Assembly: GCA_022316685.1 (NCBI GenBank)
Contig: JAKJHU010000158.1
Location: 223,493-287,492 of the forward strand
Direction of reading: 5' to 3'
Source: Progne subis subis
Taxonomy: Eukaryota > Chordata > Aves > Passeriformes > Hirundinidae
Length of the DNA: 64,000 bases
In this document: positions 30,977 to 42,456 of the stretch, one piece after another
Numbering within the stretch: the first letter of the stretch is position 1
How the letters are laid out: every line of letters starts with the position of its first letter
Notes under the pieces: generated by a model
Told to the model about the DNA's origin: nothing
The model's input: only the letters and a program-made list of their open reading frames with translations
The model's database searches: none
Position numbers and translations under genes: made by a program

Positions 30977-33900
30977 GTCGAGGGAGAAGCTCTACCTCTC
31001 AGATGCTCAGGAGAGTCTTGCACAAATATTCCCGGGGCTGCTGGCTGCCATCAGGAGCGACACAGGGAGGGACAGCCACCTCGCCAGCCCGCACATATGG
31101 TAACTGCACTGACCTTTCAGCTACTACACATTTGCACTATATTTAAGAGCTACTCAGGAAGCCAATATCGTGTATTATGTAACACAAGATTAAGCATTAA
31201 TGAGGCAAGAATAAAATTGTTTATCTAAACCCCGATCTAAAATTAAACAGAAGTTTATGCTGAAAGCTCACATTGCTCTCGTTTTGCCTCCTAACATTAA
31301 CAGAGCACAGCTTATTTAGTCTCTGAGGTAAGTCCCAGCAGCATTTAATTTGAAGAGGAAGGTTTTACTATCAGAAGAGAGACCATTTTTCCTAAAGAAA
31401 TGATGCATACTTAGTTCTTATGTGCATAAATACAGCACACTGCAGGTACTTCAATGTCAGGAAACAGCCAATATTCGTATCTCCTGTTTACACTGTGCTT
31501 TAGAGCTAAATAAAGGAGCATCCACCCAGAGGCAAGATCTTTCGATTGCACTCTGTCATCCCTTGCTCAGCAGCCAGACCAAGAATCACACACACCACAG
31601 GTACCCATGTGCTCAACAGGGAAATTCAACCCAAAATTAGCCCGGAGTCTGCGTGCCTGCACAAAGATCCACTGTCCTGCTCCTGGGCTTCCTGCAGGGC
31701 CTGCTGAGGCTGCCAGGAGGAGAGGGGGCACAGGGACCAGGCCCAGCACAGTGCCAGGAACTGTCCCTGAGGAATGCAGGAGCCTTTGGGGAGCCCCAGA
31801 ACATGGCCAGAGCCCTCAGCCCAGCTCTCAGAAGGGCCCAAAGTCCTCAGGCCCATCCCCAAAAGAGACAAGGTGGGCTCCAAAATCTCAATTCAGCTGC
31901 AGCCCAGGCCACGATGACAGTCGGGCAGGATAACAGGTAGGAGCAACCGAGGAAAGGGACAGGCACACACATCCCCATCTCCGGGGGCACGAGGCTGGAG
32001 CTCCACTGCTCAGAAGGCTGCAGGAACCCCAGCCACGGGGAAACAACTCTGCTCCTGCTGGGGCCGTGGCCTTGAACAGCTCAAACAAACTGCAGAGTGC
32101 AGCCTGAGGCTCCCAGCAGCGTCTCAGAGAGCAGCACAGGGACAGGCCGAGGAGCAGGAGCCAGCTCTGGATGCCAGCAAGGTGACACCAGTTCTTGGCA
32201 CCCTCCTGCTCCTGCTCTGGTGGAAGCACTGCCCTCACCAGCTCCCGTCCATTCCCTGTTTCTATTTACCTCCTGCACAAAGCCAACGCGGAGTTAAGCT
32301 GTTTCCATGAACACAGAAAGGCAATCCCCAAGCTTGGAGGCATTTAAGTACCTTTATCTCAGGCCTATCACAATGCTGGTGCTTCTAAAACTCTCAAATT
32401 CAAGTAGCTCAGTGTAATCATCTAAAGAATTCAGAGCAGAATGTTAAATACTTGGAAAATCCTGTATTATCACGAAGTTTTAGCAAATTATCCCAAAATG
32501 GGTGGATGGGAGGGGAATAAAACCACATTTAAAGCCAAACCAGATAGTTAAGAAAACTGTTGCCAGCTGTGCACCTTCATTCTCACAACATGGGAATTTC
32601 AATGAAAGTAATTATTGAAAAATGCTCATTCCACTGAAAAGCCTCCAAAATTCACTTCTTCCCATGAGGAGCAATCAGAAGGGAACCAAAGGAGAGCAGG
32701 GCAGTGCATCAGCTGCACTAAGGGGAAAGCACCCAGGGACGAATAAAAGGAAGAAAACTACATGGAAATAGAGGAGAAGGTGAATTTCAGACACGTCAGA
32801 GGAAACCCAGGAAGTTTCACAAGTTTAATTTAAAAATCTCACGGCACTTTTCCTCCAGAGTAGGAGCAGGTTAACACTGATCCAACATTAAAGCAGCACC
32901 TTCCTTGATCCACTGCAGTTATTTACTCCCACGTGCACTGGGAACCCCTCCTGGACATAAAGCATGGAAATAAACTGGAAATGCGAAATAAACCAGCGGA
33001 GTGAAGACCCAAACACACCTTTGATATGGAATAAACATTTTCTTTCATAAAGCTTTTTTCTTGAGGACTACTCATTTATAAGAAATAATTTAAAAAACTG
33101 TTGAAAAACTATGTTAAACTAGTTAAAATGCACATTGACAAATACAGGGCTTTCTCAAAAGATACTGCACACTAACTACTGGAGGGGGAAAAAAGCCAAG
33201 GCACAACTCAAATAGGACATTCCTTAACACACTCGTGAAAGCTCGGTACAGGATGGCCTAATTCTCATCTCTCACCATGGCCACTTTACACCTTCCCGAA
33301 GTAGGAAAGAAATACAATGTCACGTTCACCTCTACATCCTGACTTTGTGCACAGCAGCCTCAGCTTGATTTACCATAAAATAGGCCTGGTCTCTACAAGA
33401 ATTCTGGATTTCTGCTGCAGTCCTTTCCTTCCACCGTTTCCATGTTACACCTATAAGGTTTAGGGTGACATTAGGGAGAATTTTCCCCCAGTGAAGGGTC
33501 TGGGAAAGGACATTTTACAAAAATCATCGTATTAAGGTGTAACTTTTGGTGGGGTTCGCAGAGGCAAAACCCCCTGGGTTCCCCTTCCCACGAACCTGCA
33601 GTGAACAGGAAGGAAAACTCGCAATAAATCAGATGTCCAAGGGCCATTAGGGCAAGTCACTCCAAGGGTGCCCCAACACATCTTTAAGTAGCTGGAAGTT
33701 GTTTTAGTATCCATATAACAACTTTTTAGAGTCTCACTGATGTTAATATGGAGGCTGAACAGGAGAATAAAGCCTTTTCTGGTGTTTCTGGAATTGCTAC
33801 AGGGTGACTTCAAACTGCAACAGAAAAATGGCAGGCAAAGTATCTGAAATTATTCTGGCGATGAAAAAACGCAGACAAATTAATCCACAGCCTTGTCATT

Positions 33901-35796
33901 TACATTACTCATTATTCCACTCTAAGGAACAGAAGCAGAAGTGGACAGTCAAATATTTACTGCAGTCTTTATCCTGCAATGTCTTCCTATAGCAAAACAG
34001 CTGTAAATTTGGGCTGAAAAAGATTGGGAATTAAAGAAAGCAGAAGTGAGGCCTGTGGGCAAAAATAGGAAGCGGAGATTATAAACAACCCCGTGTAGGT
34101 CAAAGGTTATTTGTAGATCAGTTACCACAGCGGGCTAAAATAAAACCCTGAGCCCAAACCCATCAACATGATCCTTCCCACAGCTCAGACTTAATATTTA
34201 GTCTTCTCTGTAGTAAAAAATTAGACCTAATGAAACAAAAATATAACACTTGAAAAAACAGACCTTGTGCGAGGTTTAACACCACTAGCAAAACTTTTAC
34301 AAAAACCCTAAGCCCAATACCCAAGCTCCAATGTAAGAAGTTAAGTAGCACAAACAGGGGCAGGCACCTGCCCCCAACTCTCCATTTTTCAGGGGTTTTT
34401 TTTTTTCCTTCCCTCCATCACAAAAAAAACCCCCAAAGCTCCCACATCTCATATTTAAAATATAATTTTCAATTTATAAAAACACAATATACTTCAGAGC
34501 TGCCGTAATTCAGACTCAGAAGAGGACTTTTACCCCTCAACAACTTTACCCTCAGCAGAATTCACCTCTAAAAGCAAACACTGATTTGTTCTACATCCAT
34601 TCTGGGAGGTTTTCTGAAGGAAAGAGGAAAGGCATGATATGTGCGAGGTTTGTCAGGGGCTGATAAGATCCATATTATTCCAGCATTCCTTCCCAGCTGT
34701 CACCTTTCCAGCACTGGGCCTCCACACCTCAAAATCCAACAGAATCCTCCAGTCCACCAACACTTGAGCAGTAATTTGAGTTTCCTTTCTCACCAGAATG
34801 AGTGAACTTGTCATTGTCTCATCCTCCCCTTCCTTTTTAACACACAGTGTTACTATTTACCACCCAAAGATTTGTGTTATCACAGCACTGTCTCACAAGA
34901 ACCTCTCGGAGGAGAATGGAATCATCCTACAGAATCTGAGAGGGTTTTAAATATTAGTACAGCAATGCTCTTCCCCAGTGCACAACCAGACCCCACACCT
35001 ACAGAAGTCTAAACACTCCGTGACGCTTTAAATCAGTGTTTTCCACATCACTAATACAGTGCTAGAAAATAGTCCAACTCCATTTTCATGGAGCTGCCTC
35101 CCTTCTAAACCCAGCACAAAAAGGAAAGCACTTTCCCAAAGGCTCCCCGCAGTTAAAGGACACCTGCAGGACAGAAAGCGAGGCTCTTTTAGGACAGATG
35201 GAAAAGTCACCGGGTTCCCAAGGCATCCCAGCCCCCGTCTCCCCTGCAGGAGTCCCCCAGCCGTCCCTGCCCGTGGCCCCGGAGCCCCGCTGGGATTTTG
35301 GGTGGAATGGCAGGGTTACACAACCCTGAGAAGTTCAGAGATCACGGATCCATCCCCACACACGAGTTCCAGGGAAGGGGAAGAGTTAAGCGCAGCCCGG
35401 CTCCGTGCGGGTCGCAGGCTCGGGCTGCCCGATCCCATCAGATGCTCTTTTGGTTTAGGTTTTCTTTAATTACCCGATGCCACTCGAGCCCGACTGGGTG
35501 ACACAAAATGTATTATCCCGTCATAATGTCAGGATTTAAAATTAGATTCGGTCTCCATAAATACACTTCACCCAGGCTCAGTGGCTCCGTCCAGCCATGA
35601 CGATTATTTTATGTAACATCTTTCATACCCCAAGACCTAAAAACTGCACTAAAAATCAGCAGCTGCCTCGGCTGGCTCTGGATGTCTCTTCCGTTCATCT
35701 GAGGAGAATTCGGGGTAAAAAGGGAAGAGTTTCGAAAGATCAAACAGCGAAGCAGCGAGAGGAAAAGCGAATTACATAAAGTCGAAATGTACTTAC

Positions 35797-35877
35797 GGTC
35801 TCCTTATTGGGAAGCAACTCCTTTCGGATTCTGAAGAAGTTCTTGCCGTACTGCCTCAACCCCTTAATAAACCGTTT
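35797..35877 (-). CDS. RERE: RERE coding exon: SANT domain, middle
   Basis: This 81-bp exon of 27 codons runs from [19 protein letters not shown] to ELLPNKET (about human residues 402-428). It forms the second helix and turn of the SANT domain. The aromatic pattern [11 protein letters not shown] is characteristic. Both ends are codon boundaries, so it is a symmetrical exon. The donor is gtaagt, and the acceptor ends atcacag after a long T-rich tract (the A-rich run on the plus strand at about 35913-35952). It stands alone, with introns of 25.9 and 16.5 kb on either side and the CpG island immediately upstream. Confidence 0.97.
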
Positions 35878-35969
35878 CTGTGATAAAGGATAACAAAAAC
35901 AGCGTGTCAGCAGCAGAAAAAAAGAAGTTAAAAAAAAAAAAAATTAAAAAAATCCCCCAAACGGCTGCT

Positions 35970-36735
35970 GTGAATCGGCAGCAGGAGCCGAGCGGCGCCG
36001 GCAGCCCGAGCTCTGCCGGGGAAGCGAACGCACCTACACGGTTCCGAACGGGGGAAAGGGCTCGGGAAACACCGAAAAATCCCAACCGCATCCCCTTCCG
36101 CACGTCCAACTTCCAGCGTTCGCAGCTCCGCCGAAGCGCTGCCGGAGCCGGCGCCGCCGGAGCCGCTCGGGGCCGGGCAATGCGCAGCGCCGGCCTCGGG
36201 GCGCCGGGCAGGTGCCGCAGGGGTTAAAGGCTGGCAGCCCCCGCGTTCCTCGGCGGGGCTCGCAGCGGGCCGGGGCCGGGCAGGGAGCGGGGCCGAGCGG
36301 AGCCGAGCCCCGGAGCAGCCGCGCAGGGCCCGGGCGGAGGCGGCGGCGCCCAGCGTGTGATGGCGGCGGGGCTGGGCGGGCGGCTCCGCGGGGCGCGCCG
36401 CAAAAGGCGGCCTGGATCGCCGGCCCCCCTCAGCCGCGGGCCCGGGCCCGGCCCCGGCACCGCCGCCGCCTCCTCCGCCCGCCGGGCTCGGCCCCGACAC
36501 CGCCCCCGGCGGCTCCGGCACCGTCGCCGCCCGGCCCCGGCCCCCGGCGCTGCCCCTCAGCCGCTCGCAGCGCCGAGCAGCCCCGGCCGCCGGCACCGCT
36601 CCCTCCTCTCTCCTGCTCGTCCTCTCCCCTCCTCTCTCCTGCTCGTCCTCGGCCTCTCCCGGCCCCTTCCCTCGGTACCCTCAGCCGCTCAGGCCCTGCC
36701 CGCCACCCCCTCACGGCCCCCGACACATCCCCAGC
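35970..36735. promoter_or_regulatory. RERE: intragenic CpG island, candidate internal promoter
   Basis: An abrupt GC- and CpG-dense block in otherwise AT-rich intron. It begins about 90 bases upstream (in RERE direction) of the 81-bp SANT exon. It contains GC-box-like ggggctgggcgggcgg at about 36366, a gatggcggcg motif like the YY1 site at 36358, and tgcgcagcgc near 36180, similar to an NRF1 site. There is no obvious TATA box, as is usual for CpG-island promoters. Long open frames inside it are explained by composition. I infer an alternative RERE start, possibly divergent; an unrelated antisense RNA start is the main alternative. Confidence 0.6.
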
Positions 36736-36830
36736 ACCGGGAGGTTTAAGGCTAAACAAAGTGCCTCTCTCTGGAAGGGATGTTCTACAGAAGGATTTCT
36801 TCCTTTCCCATGAACGCCAAAATAAAAAGG

Positions 36831-37162
36831 GGTTTTCCTTTCCTATCAACACGCGTACACAGGTATAAACTACAGGCAAATAACAAATTTCTGCCTGCAA
36901 AACCGATAGGGGGATGTTGAGTATGTGGGCCCTACTATTCCAGGGAAAGAAGGGAAATGATAATTCCTAATTTCCTAAAAAGAAACAAGCAAAAAAATTA
37001 AAGGCCTTTTCCTTTCCTATAAACACTGTGCACAGGTATAAACAATAAGTAAATAACAAGTTCTGTCTGCAAAAAGGATAATGGATGCTGAGTACATGGG
37101 CCCTACTATTCCAGGGAAGGGAGGGAGATGAGATTTTATAATTCCCTAAAGAGAAACGAGCC
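36831..37162 (+). repeat. tandem direct duplication, unit about 172 bp
   Basis: Copy 1 (about 36831-36990) and copy 2 (about 37001-37162) share long identical words, including aggtataaac (36861 and 37034) and gggccctactattccaggga (36927 and 37098). The spacing of 171-173 bases is kept throughout. Both copies also share the start tttcctttccta and the end agaaac(a/g)agc. The copies have drifted by substitutions and small indels. A partial third start (tttcctttcccatgaac) lies at about 36801. The pair sits at the outer edge of the CpG island. I do not recognise it as a known mobile element. Confidence 0.9.
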
Positions 37163-40100
37163 TCAAGTCAGCTTCACATATTTTGGATTGCATCTTTTTG
37201 CAAACATCTGCTGGAAGGAGGTGGGCAGTGATCAGAGGCTTTCCACGTTGGGAAGGGCACGAGGACCCCCAAAAAGGTAAATTCACTGCTCAAAACGGTG
37301 CTCTCGGCACCTCAGCAGCTCCCTGGACAAGAGGGAAGAGCCTCTTTGGAACCTCCAGCTCAGGATCCTCAGGTTTGCTCCCACAGCAGGTTATCCTCAC
37401 CTAACCCTGACCCTCAAAACCAGCAAGACTGCAGAGTTCGCCAAGAACGTGCCCGGGGGCACGGAGATGAGAATTAACCACCGGTTGTAAAGGCTTGGAG
37501 ATTTCAGTCCCTTCCAGAGTGTGATTTACTCATACCCACCTGCTCCTTCCAAACACAGCACCCAGGGTTTAAGCATTTAAGGGGTGCCTGAGCTCCCAAA
37601 CATGGGAAATTTTACTGAGAGCAAGGTACCAGCCCCCAGACACAGGCAGAAGTCACCCAAGTACCTGCAGAGCAGGATCCAGAGTGCCCACAGAGTACAG
37701 CTGGTCCCTAATGCACTCATATACTCATTTTTACCAGGTGAAGAATTTCCCAAGGAATTCTCATTATGCTGGGGTGGGTGGATCACTCCCCTGGCACCAC
37801 AAACATCTGGCTGGTGCTCTGGGCAAGAGAAGGTGGCAGCAGCAATGACAAACACACCCCAACACCGCTCCCAACATCCCAAAGAGCAGTGCAATTCCCC
37901 TCTGCAGGAATTCACAAAGGATGGAAAGCAGCTAAATGGAGAAACCTCGAAAGGCAGGGACTGCAAAGGGAACTGAACTCTGCCATCGCTGCCTCCTGGG
38001 CTGCTTCAGGGGGACGCTGCCTCTGCAGCATCCCTTCACAGCACACACAGCAAAGGGTGACCGAAAACACTGTAGGGAATAAGGAGAAACCAGAACTGCA
38101 ACAGCTCAGGGAAACAGGAGAGCTCGATCTGGTCCATGGATAAAATGAGAACACCCAATTCCTCTTCCTTACTCTGCCCAAAACTTACTATGGTGCACTT
38201 GAAATCTTAGGGAACCATTCGATTTGGTTTTTAAGACTCTTTTTAACCAAACTGTGTTATATTTGGTTTGTAATTGTGATTCGGCTCTATTAATAAAACC
38301 TATGACAAACTGTTTTCCTTTGACCCCATGGGATGTCAGAAGTCCCTACTGGAAATGCAGGCCTAGCACAGAGCCCATCTGAGTAACAGAATTAGAGGGA
38401 CCTTGGAATGCTGTTCCAAATTTCAGAGTCAGAATGAAGTCAATCCTTCTGGTCAATTCTGCTGTCACCTGTATTGAGGTCATACAGAACTGTCCCTGGG
38501 CCACTGAGGCACTGTGAGATACCCAACTCTAAAGGAGCTTTGTGCCTCTTAGAAGGGCAAGAGAGAGACGCTTCTTAATATACAAATAACAACAAAGCAC
38601 ACAATCAATCATTTCAGAAACAGACAGAAATTCTAAAGCTTAACAGTATTTTTAAAAACCACTTTCAGATTCCCCTTCCTATTCTAGTCTTCCATTAATT
38701 CAGGCATCATGCCCCATTCTCCCCGCAGCAAGAAGAGCTACTCCTTTCTCCAAGCCAAACCCAACAGAGACTTCAAAATGGCTTTAAACATAACACAACA
38801 AAACAGTAGCACATCAAGTCAGAGGTGACCTGTTGCTCCACGGTGTCTCACAAAGCAGACTGCCTGGCACTGATTGAATTTGCTCTCCCCTGCACAGATG
38901 ACATGCACCAAATTCCACTTCCAATGCTGCAGGAGATGCTGCACTGCTCACAGGAGGCCTCTGAGAGCGACAGCTGCCAAGCTAAAATAGCCTCAGACAC
39001 AGGGCTGGGGGAACAACGAGGCTCAGACCTATGGATAAGCCTGGGTAAGAAGTGCAAGTGGCTCTGGAGCACAATGGTTTCATTTTTTACATTTTTTAAG
39101 TACATAATTAGGATTTTTAGGACAAATATTTCAATTCTACCACTTCTGTTTAACTTTAAAAGATTGCTTATGACAGGATTCTGTCAGCATTATTGTTTGT
39201 GCTGCTCACTGAAGACAAACTGTGCCACAATTAAAAAAAGTGCTGTGGGTAATGAGCGCTGAGAAGCAGCTTTAGGAAATCCCACGGCTTGTGGGGCTGC
39301 TGGTGCTGACAGACAGGGTTCTGTTTTATGGAGCGGTTTCCATGGCTATTGACCAGCCCCAGCACGAGGCCTCCTAATACCATTTGATAATTTGATGAAA
39401 TGCATTAGATGCTGCAGCATCCTGCGTGTACACAGGGAGCTATAAATAACCCGGGGAGAACAAGGAACAAGCATGTAAATGTTTGCCTGTGTGTTACTTG
39501 CAGGTCCCATATTTTATCCCGAGCAACAAATCTCCTGACAAGATACACAAAGCCATTCTGCTGTGCCTGACAGAGCTCAGCTGGCACGTTTGTCACGGGG
39601 CTGGCAGTGCCAGTGCTGAGCTCGTGCGTCAGGGTTTCCATTATCCCCAGATTACAGCCTGGCAGCAGGAACTGCTGCAAACCCTGCTCCCCGGCTGTCA
39701 CGGGGAGCTGAGCTCAGCTCCCCGTGTGCTCCTCTACCTCAAAAACCCCAAATAAACCTGGTGCTGAGAGCGTGCACACACAACATCCACTGCAAAAACA
39801 ACAACCAAGCTGTTTAATCAATCTCCAGATGGAGATTTCCGACTGAAACCTTCAGAAAGGCAGCACAACTGATGAACCTGCAAATTCATCACTGCTACCA
39901 ACGTGTCTCTTCTGACGTGGCGCTGCAATCAAGTTAAGATCTAATTTATTTTCTCTAAGAAATTCCATGTGCTGTTTCATTCCCTCCCTATAATTTCCAC
40001 CTGGTTAATGAGTGAAGAGCATTGTGTAATGCTAAACATTTTACAAACACACAGGGGCCTCTTCTGATCTTTCTCAATCCAGGAAACAAGCATTTTATTT

Positions 40101-40799
40101 CTCAACCTTTCTAATAAAAAAATCAAATCACCACTTTAGCCTATGTCGAAAGAACAGCAAGTTCTTCTCTCAACCTTTTCCTTAATTCTAAGCAAACAAA
40201 ATGGGAGATTTTGCTATTATGAAAGCAATAGGTTTAGTGCACATCTGGAAAGGCCCAAGGTTTTCTAGGCTGATGCCAATGGAAGTTGTCACCACCTTCC
40301 ATATTTTATATGCATGTTAAAGTTTTATAATAAATATGGTAGGAAAATTTATGGGGTTTTCATAGTTAACAGCAGATAAACACTAAATACATGAAAGCAT
40401 CTTTACTTCTTGATCTTCACAAGCTGCAAAACTTCTGTTCAGCGTGCAGCACATTTAGAGATACTTGAAAATAAAATCACGTTTTCACCCAGTTCTCTCA
40501 ACCAAAGACACGGAAAACCGAAATATTTTGGTGGTGCTCATTCGATCCCACTCTGTATCACCAGGCATGGATGTGGCCACTGGAAATTCAAAGCCCCTGG
40601 GCAGAGTGCAGCCCTGGTCACCCACACGTGACACAAACCTTACACCCCCCAGGCCATCTGCCCCGGAGATCAAGTGTCCTCTCTAAACAAACTGACAAGG
40701 AATAGATCAGCTGAAAGCCTTCAAGGTGCCCAGCAATTTGCTCTCTCCCTCCAACTGCGTCGCTTTGTCTTCCTGAAAAATTCCACTGAAAAGGGAGAG

Positions 40800-40880
40800 G
40801 CTGCCCCAAGTGCGGGGGATTGAACCCAAAGCTTTGCAGCCTCCCAGCCTGAGCTCTGAGTACCCACAGCAGCCACAGAC
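40800..40880 (-). mobile_element. possible tRNA-derived SINE relic
   Basis: On the minus strand, 40816-40826 reads ggttcaatccc, close to the tRNA B-box. It is preceded by a GC-rich segment where an A-box might lie (tggctgctgtgg). No full cloverleaf can be drawn, so it is not a tRNA gene. It could be a MIR-like or other tRNA-derived SINE piece, or chance. Confidence 0.25.
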
Positions 40881-41829
40881 AGAGCCATTCCCAGCCTCCC
40901 TGGAGGGAATGCCAAAAGATCCTGGATGATAATGACCCCCCTTCCATGGAGCTGCTTTTGTTGGGAACAATGGAGCTCCCATGGTACCTCTCGCTGGCTG
41001 GAAATATTGGTATTAAGTGAGCGTGAGCACAGCTGTGTGTAAATGACATATATAAACAGATTAGATTTGTGTATTTATACTGGATGCAAACACATTAATA
41101 GCACATTTGCATACCCAGTTGGCTAAATGAGATTGCATGCAGAGCAGGATTACTGGTTACAAACACATTTATTTAGAATTTTCAATAAAGTATTTATATT
41201 GCCATTCAGGAGGTCAGAGTGGATTCATCATCCTTTTTCTCCTCTCTGCCTCCTCAGACACACACAAATGCTGTTGTCAACACGCTTTGCAGGGATTGCC
41301 CACCCTTCCTCACAGCTAGGCTGGGAAAAGGGCTCCAGCCAGCAGAAGGAGCTGAACCGAGGGGCTCGACCCAAAGGCTGCCCCAGCTTCCTCCCGTTTG
41401 TTTTATTGAAGGTGATGTTTCAAGGGGGTGAGAGCTCTCCTTGCGACCGCAGCAGGCACCACCACCTTAAACCAGTCTACAAAACTCCTCTTCCCCTGCT
41501 CTGTTTAATGCCAGGGATCAATGCAGGAGTCTGCATGAAAGGCAACATGATATTGAAGGTGACACAACAGCTCTCAGACATTTCCAGGGCTGCAGGAGAA
41601 TTCAGCTCTTCCTTCACCCCGGGCCTGGAGCTGTCAGGGTGTTGCTAACCTTTTGTGCTGACCCCAGCTGTATTTTCCCATCAGGATTTTTACCAGAGCT
41701 ATTTTTATAAAGAGAAAGATTACAGGTTCACCCGAAGCACCAGGCAAAGCTTTGATTCCCTTTCTGCGCTCTACCTGTGTCTGTGGGGGAGTCCCAATGG
41801 AAAAAACCAAACAGCAAAAAAACCCCCAA

Positions 41830-41865
41830 AAATAATAAATTAAAAATAAAATAAAATAAAAATCA
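41830..41865 (+). repeat. (AAAAT)n-type A-rich simple repeat
   Basis: A-rich sequence with aaaat repeated about four times in register, preceded by aataataaattaaa. It may be the decayed tail of a retroposon, but no body is recognisable. Confidence 0.8.
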
Positions 41866-42044
41866 ATCCTGTCTGAACGAGGAGCCTTTCTGCTTGCTCT
41901 AATTGCACCCTGATTATCGGCTCTGGGTGCTGTCACTGCACATCCGGATCAAACGCTCCCAAGGCCTCGGTTCCCGTTAAAAGCTCCGGGGTCCCTGCCC
42001 AGCCCCGCCGATAAATCATCCCCGACCTGCTCCGGAGGCTCCCG

Positions 42045-42059
42045 GGTTGCCAGGCAACC
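42045..42059. promoter_or_regulatory. RFX X-box-like palindrome
   Basis: The sequence ggttgccaggcaacc is a perfect inverted repeat of RFX half-sites with a one-base centre. RFX factors bind such X-boxes in ciliary and neural enhancers (family knowledge). Occupancy is unknown. Confidence 0.35.
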
Positions 42060-42278
42060 TGTGCAGAGGGATGCAGGGATGGATGCAGGGAGGGAGGCAG
42101 GGATGGACAGATGGATGTCTGGGAGCTGCTGACAAACGGCCAAGGGGCTGCGCCAACGGCCTGGTCCCTGTCCCTGCCCGCCCCTGCTCGGCACGACGCT
42201 AAAATCCAACTCCAAAGGCTTTTGTGAGGAACAAATGCTCCCTGCCCCATTCCTGACTGCTGCCAAGCTGTGGGGAGG

Positions 42279-42456
42279 CAGTGATCCCACAGTGATCCCA
42301 CAGTGATCCCACAGATAACCCAGCAATCCCACAGCGATCCCACAGATAACCCAGCAATCCCACAGATCCCACAGATAACCCAGCAATCCCACAGACCCCA
42401 CAGATCACCCAGCAATCCCACAGATCCCCCAGCGATCCCACAGTGATCCCACAGTG
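42279..42456 (+). repeat. 10-11-bp tandem repeat
   Basis: About 16 diverged units alternate between tgatcccacag, aatcccacag and ataacccagc, forming a higher-order pattern of roughly 20-30 bases in the middle. Open frames read across it (Trp-Asp-Cys-rich on the minus strand) come from the repeat. It lies about 6.4 kb upstream of the SANT exon in the 16.5-kb intron. Confidence 0.9.

Larger units (their letters stand above)
9868..35796 (-). other. RERE: RERE intron, 25.9 kb, inside the SANT domain
   Basis: The longest intron in the window. It holds a CR1 relic at 14440-14599, an (AAAAAG)n-type microsatellite at about 13959-13987, a 9-bp-stem hairpin at 29498-29521 and an A run at about 30240-30255. 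It also has a TCF/LEF plus SOX motif pair at 30940-30976 and enhancer-like AT-rich blocks at about 16350-16720, 17700-18350 and 30600-31320. The remaining sequence has only short open frames without recognisable similarity. Confidence 0.85.

Noticed and set aside
35928..36900. Open frames of 130-222 codons in the CpG island
   Set aside because: Explained by GC-rich, stop-poor composition. No similarity, no consistent start context and no conserved motifs.
40800..40880. tRNA gene on the minus strand
   Set aside because: A B-box-like word is present, but no full cloverleaf, acceptor stem or convincing A-box can be drawn. Kept only as a possible SINE relic.
42279..42456. CRISPR-like array
   Set aside because: Units are 10-11 bases with no unique spacers, and the genome is vertebrate. 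It is an ordinary tandem repeat.
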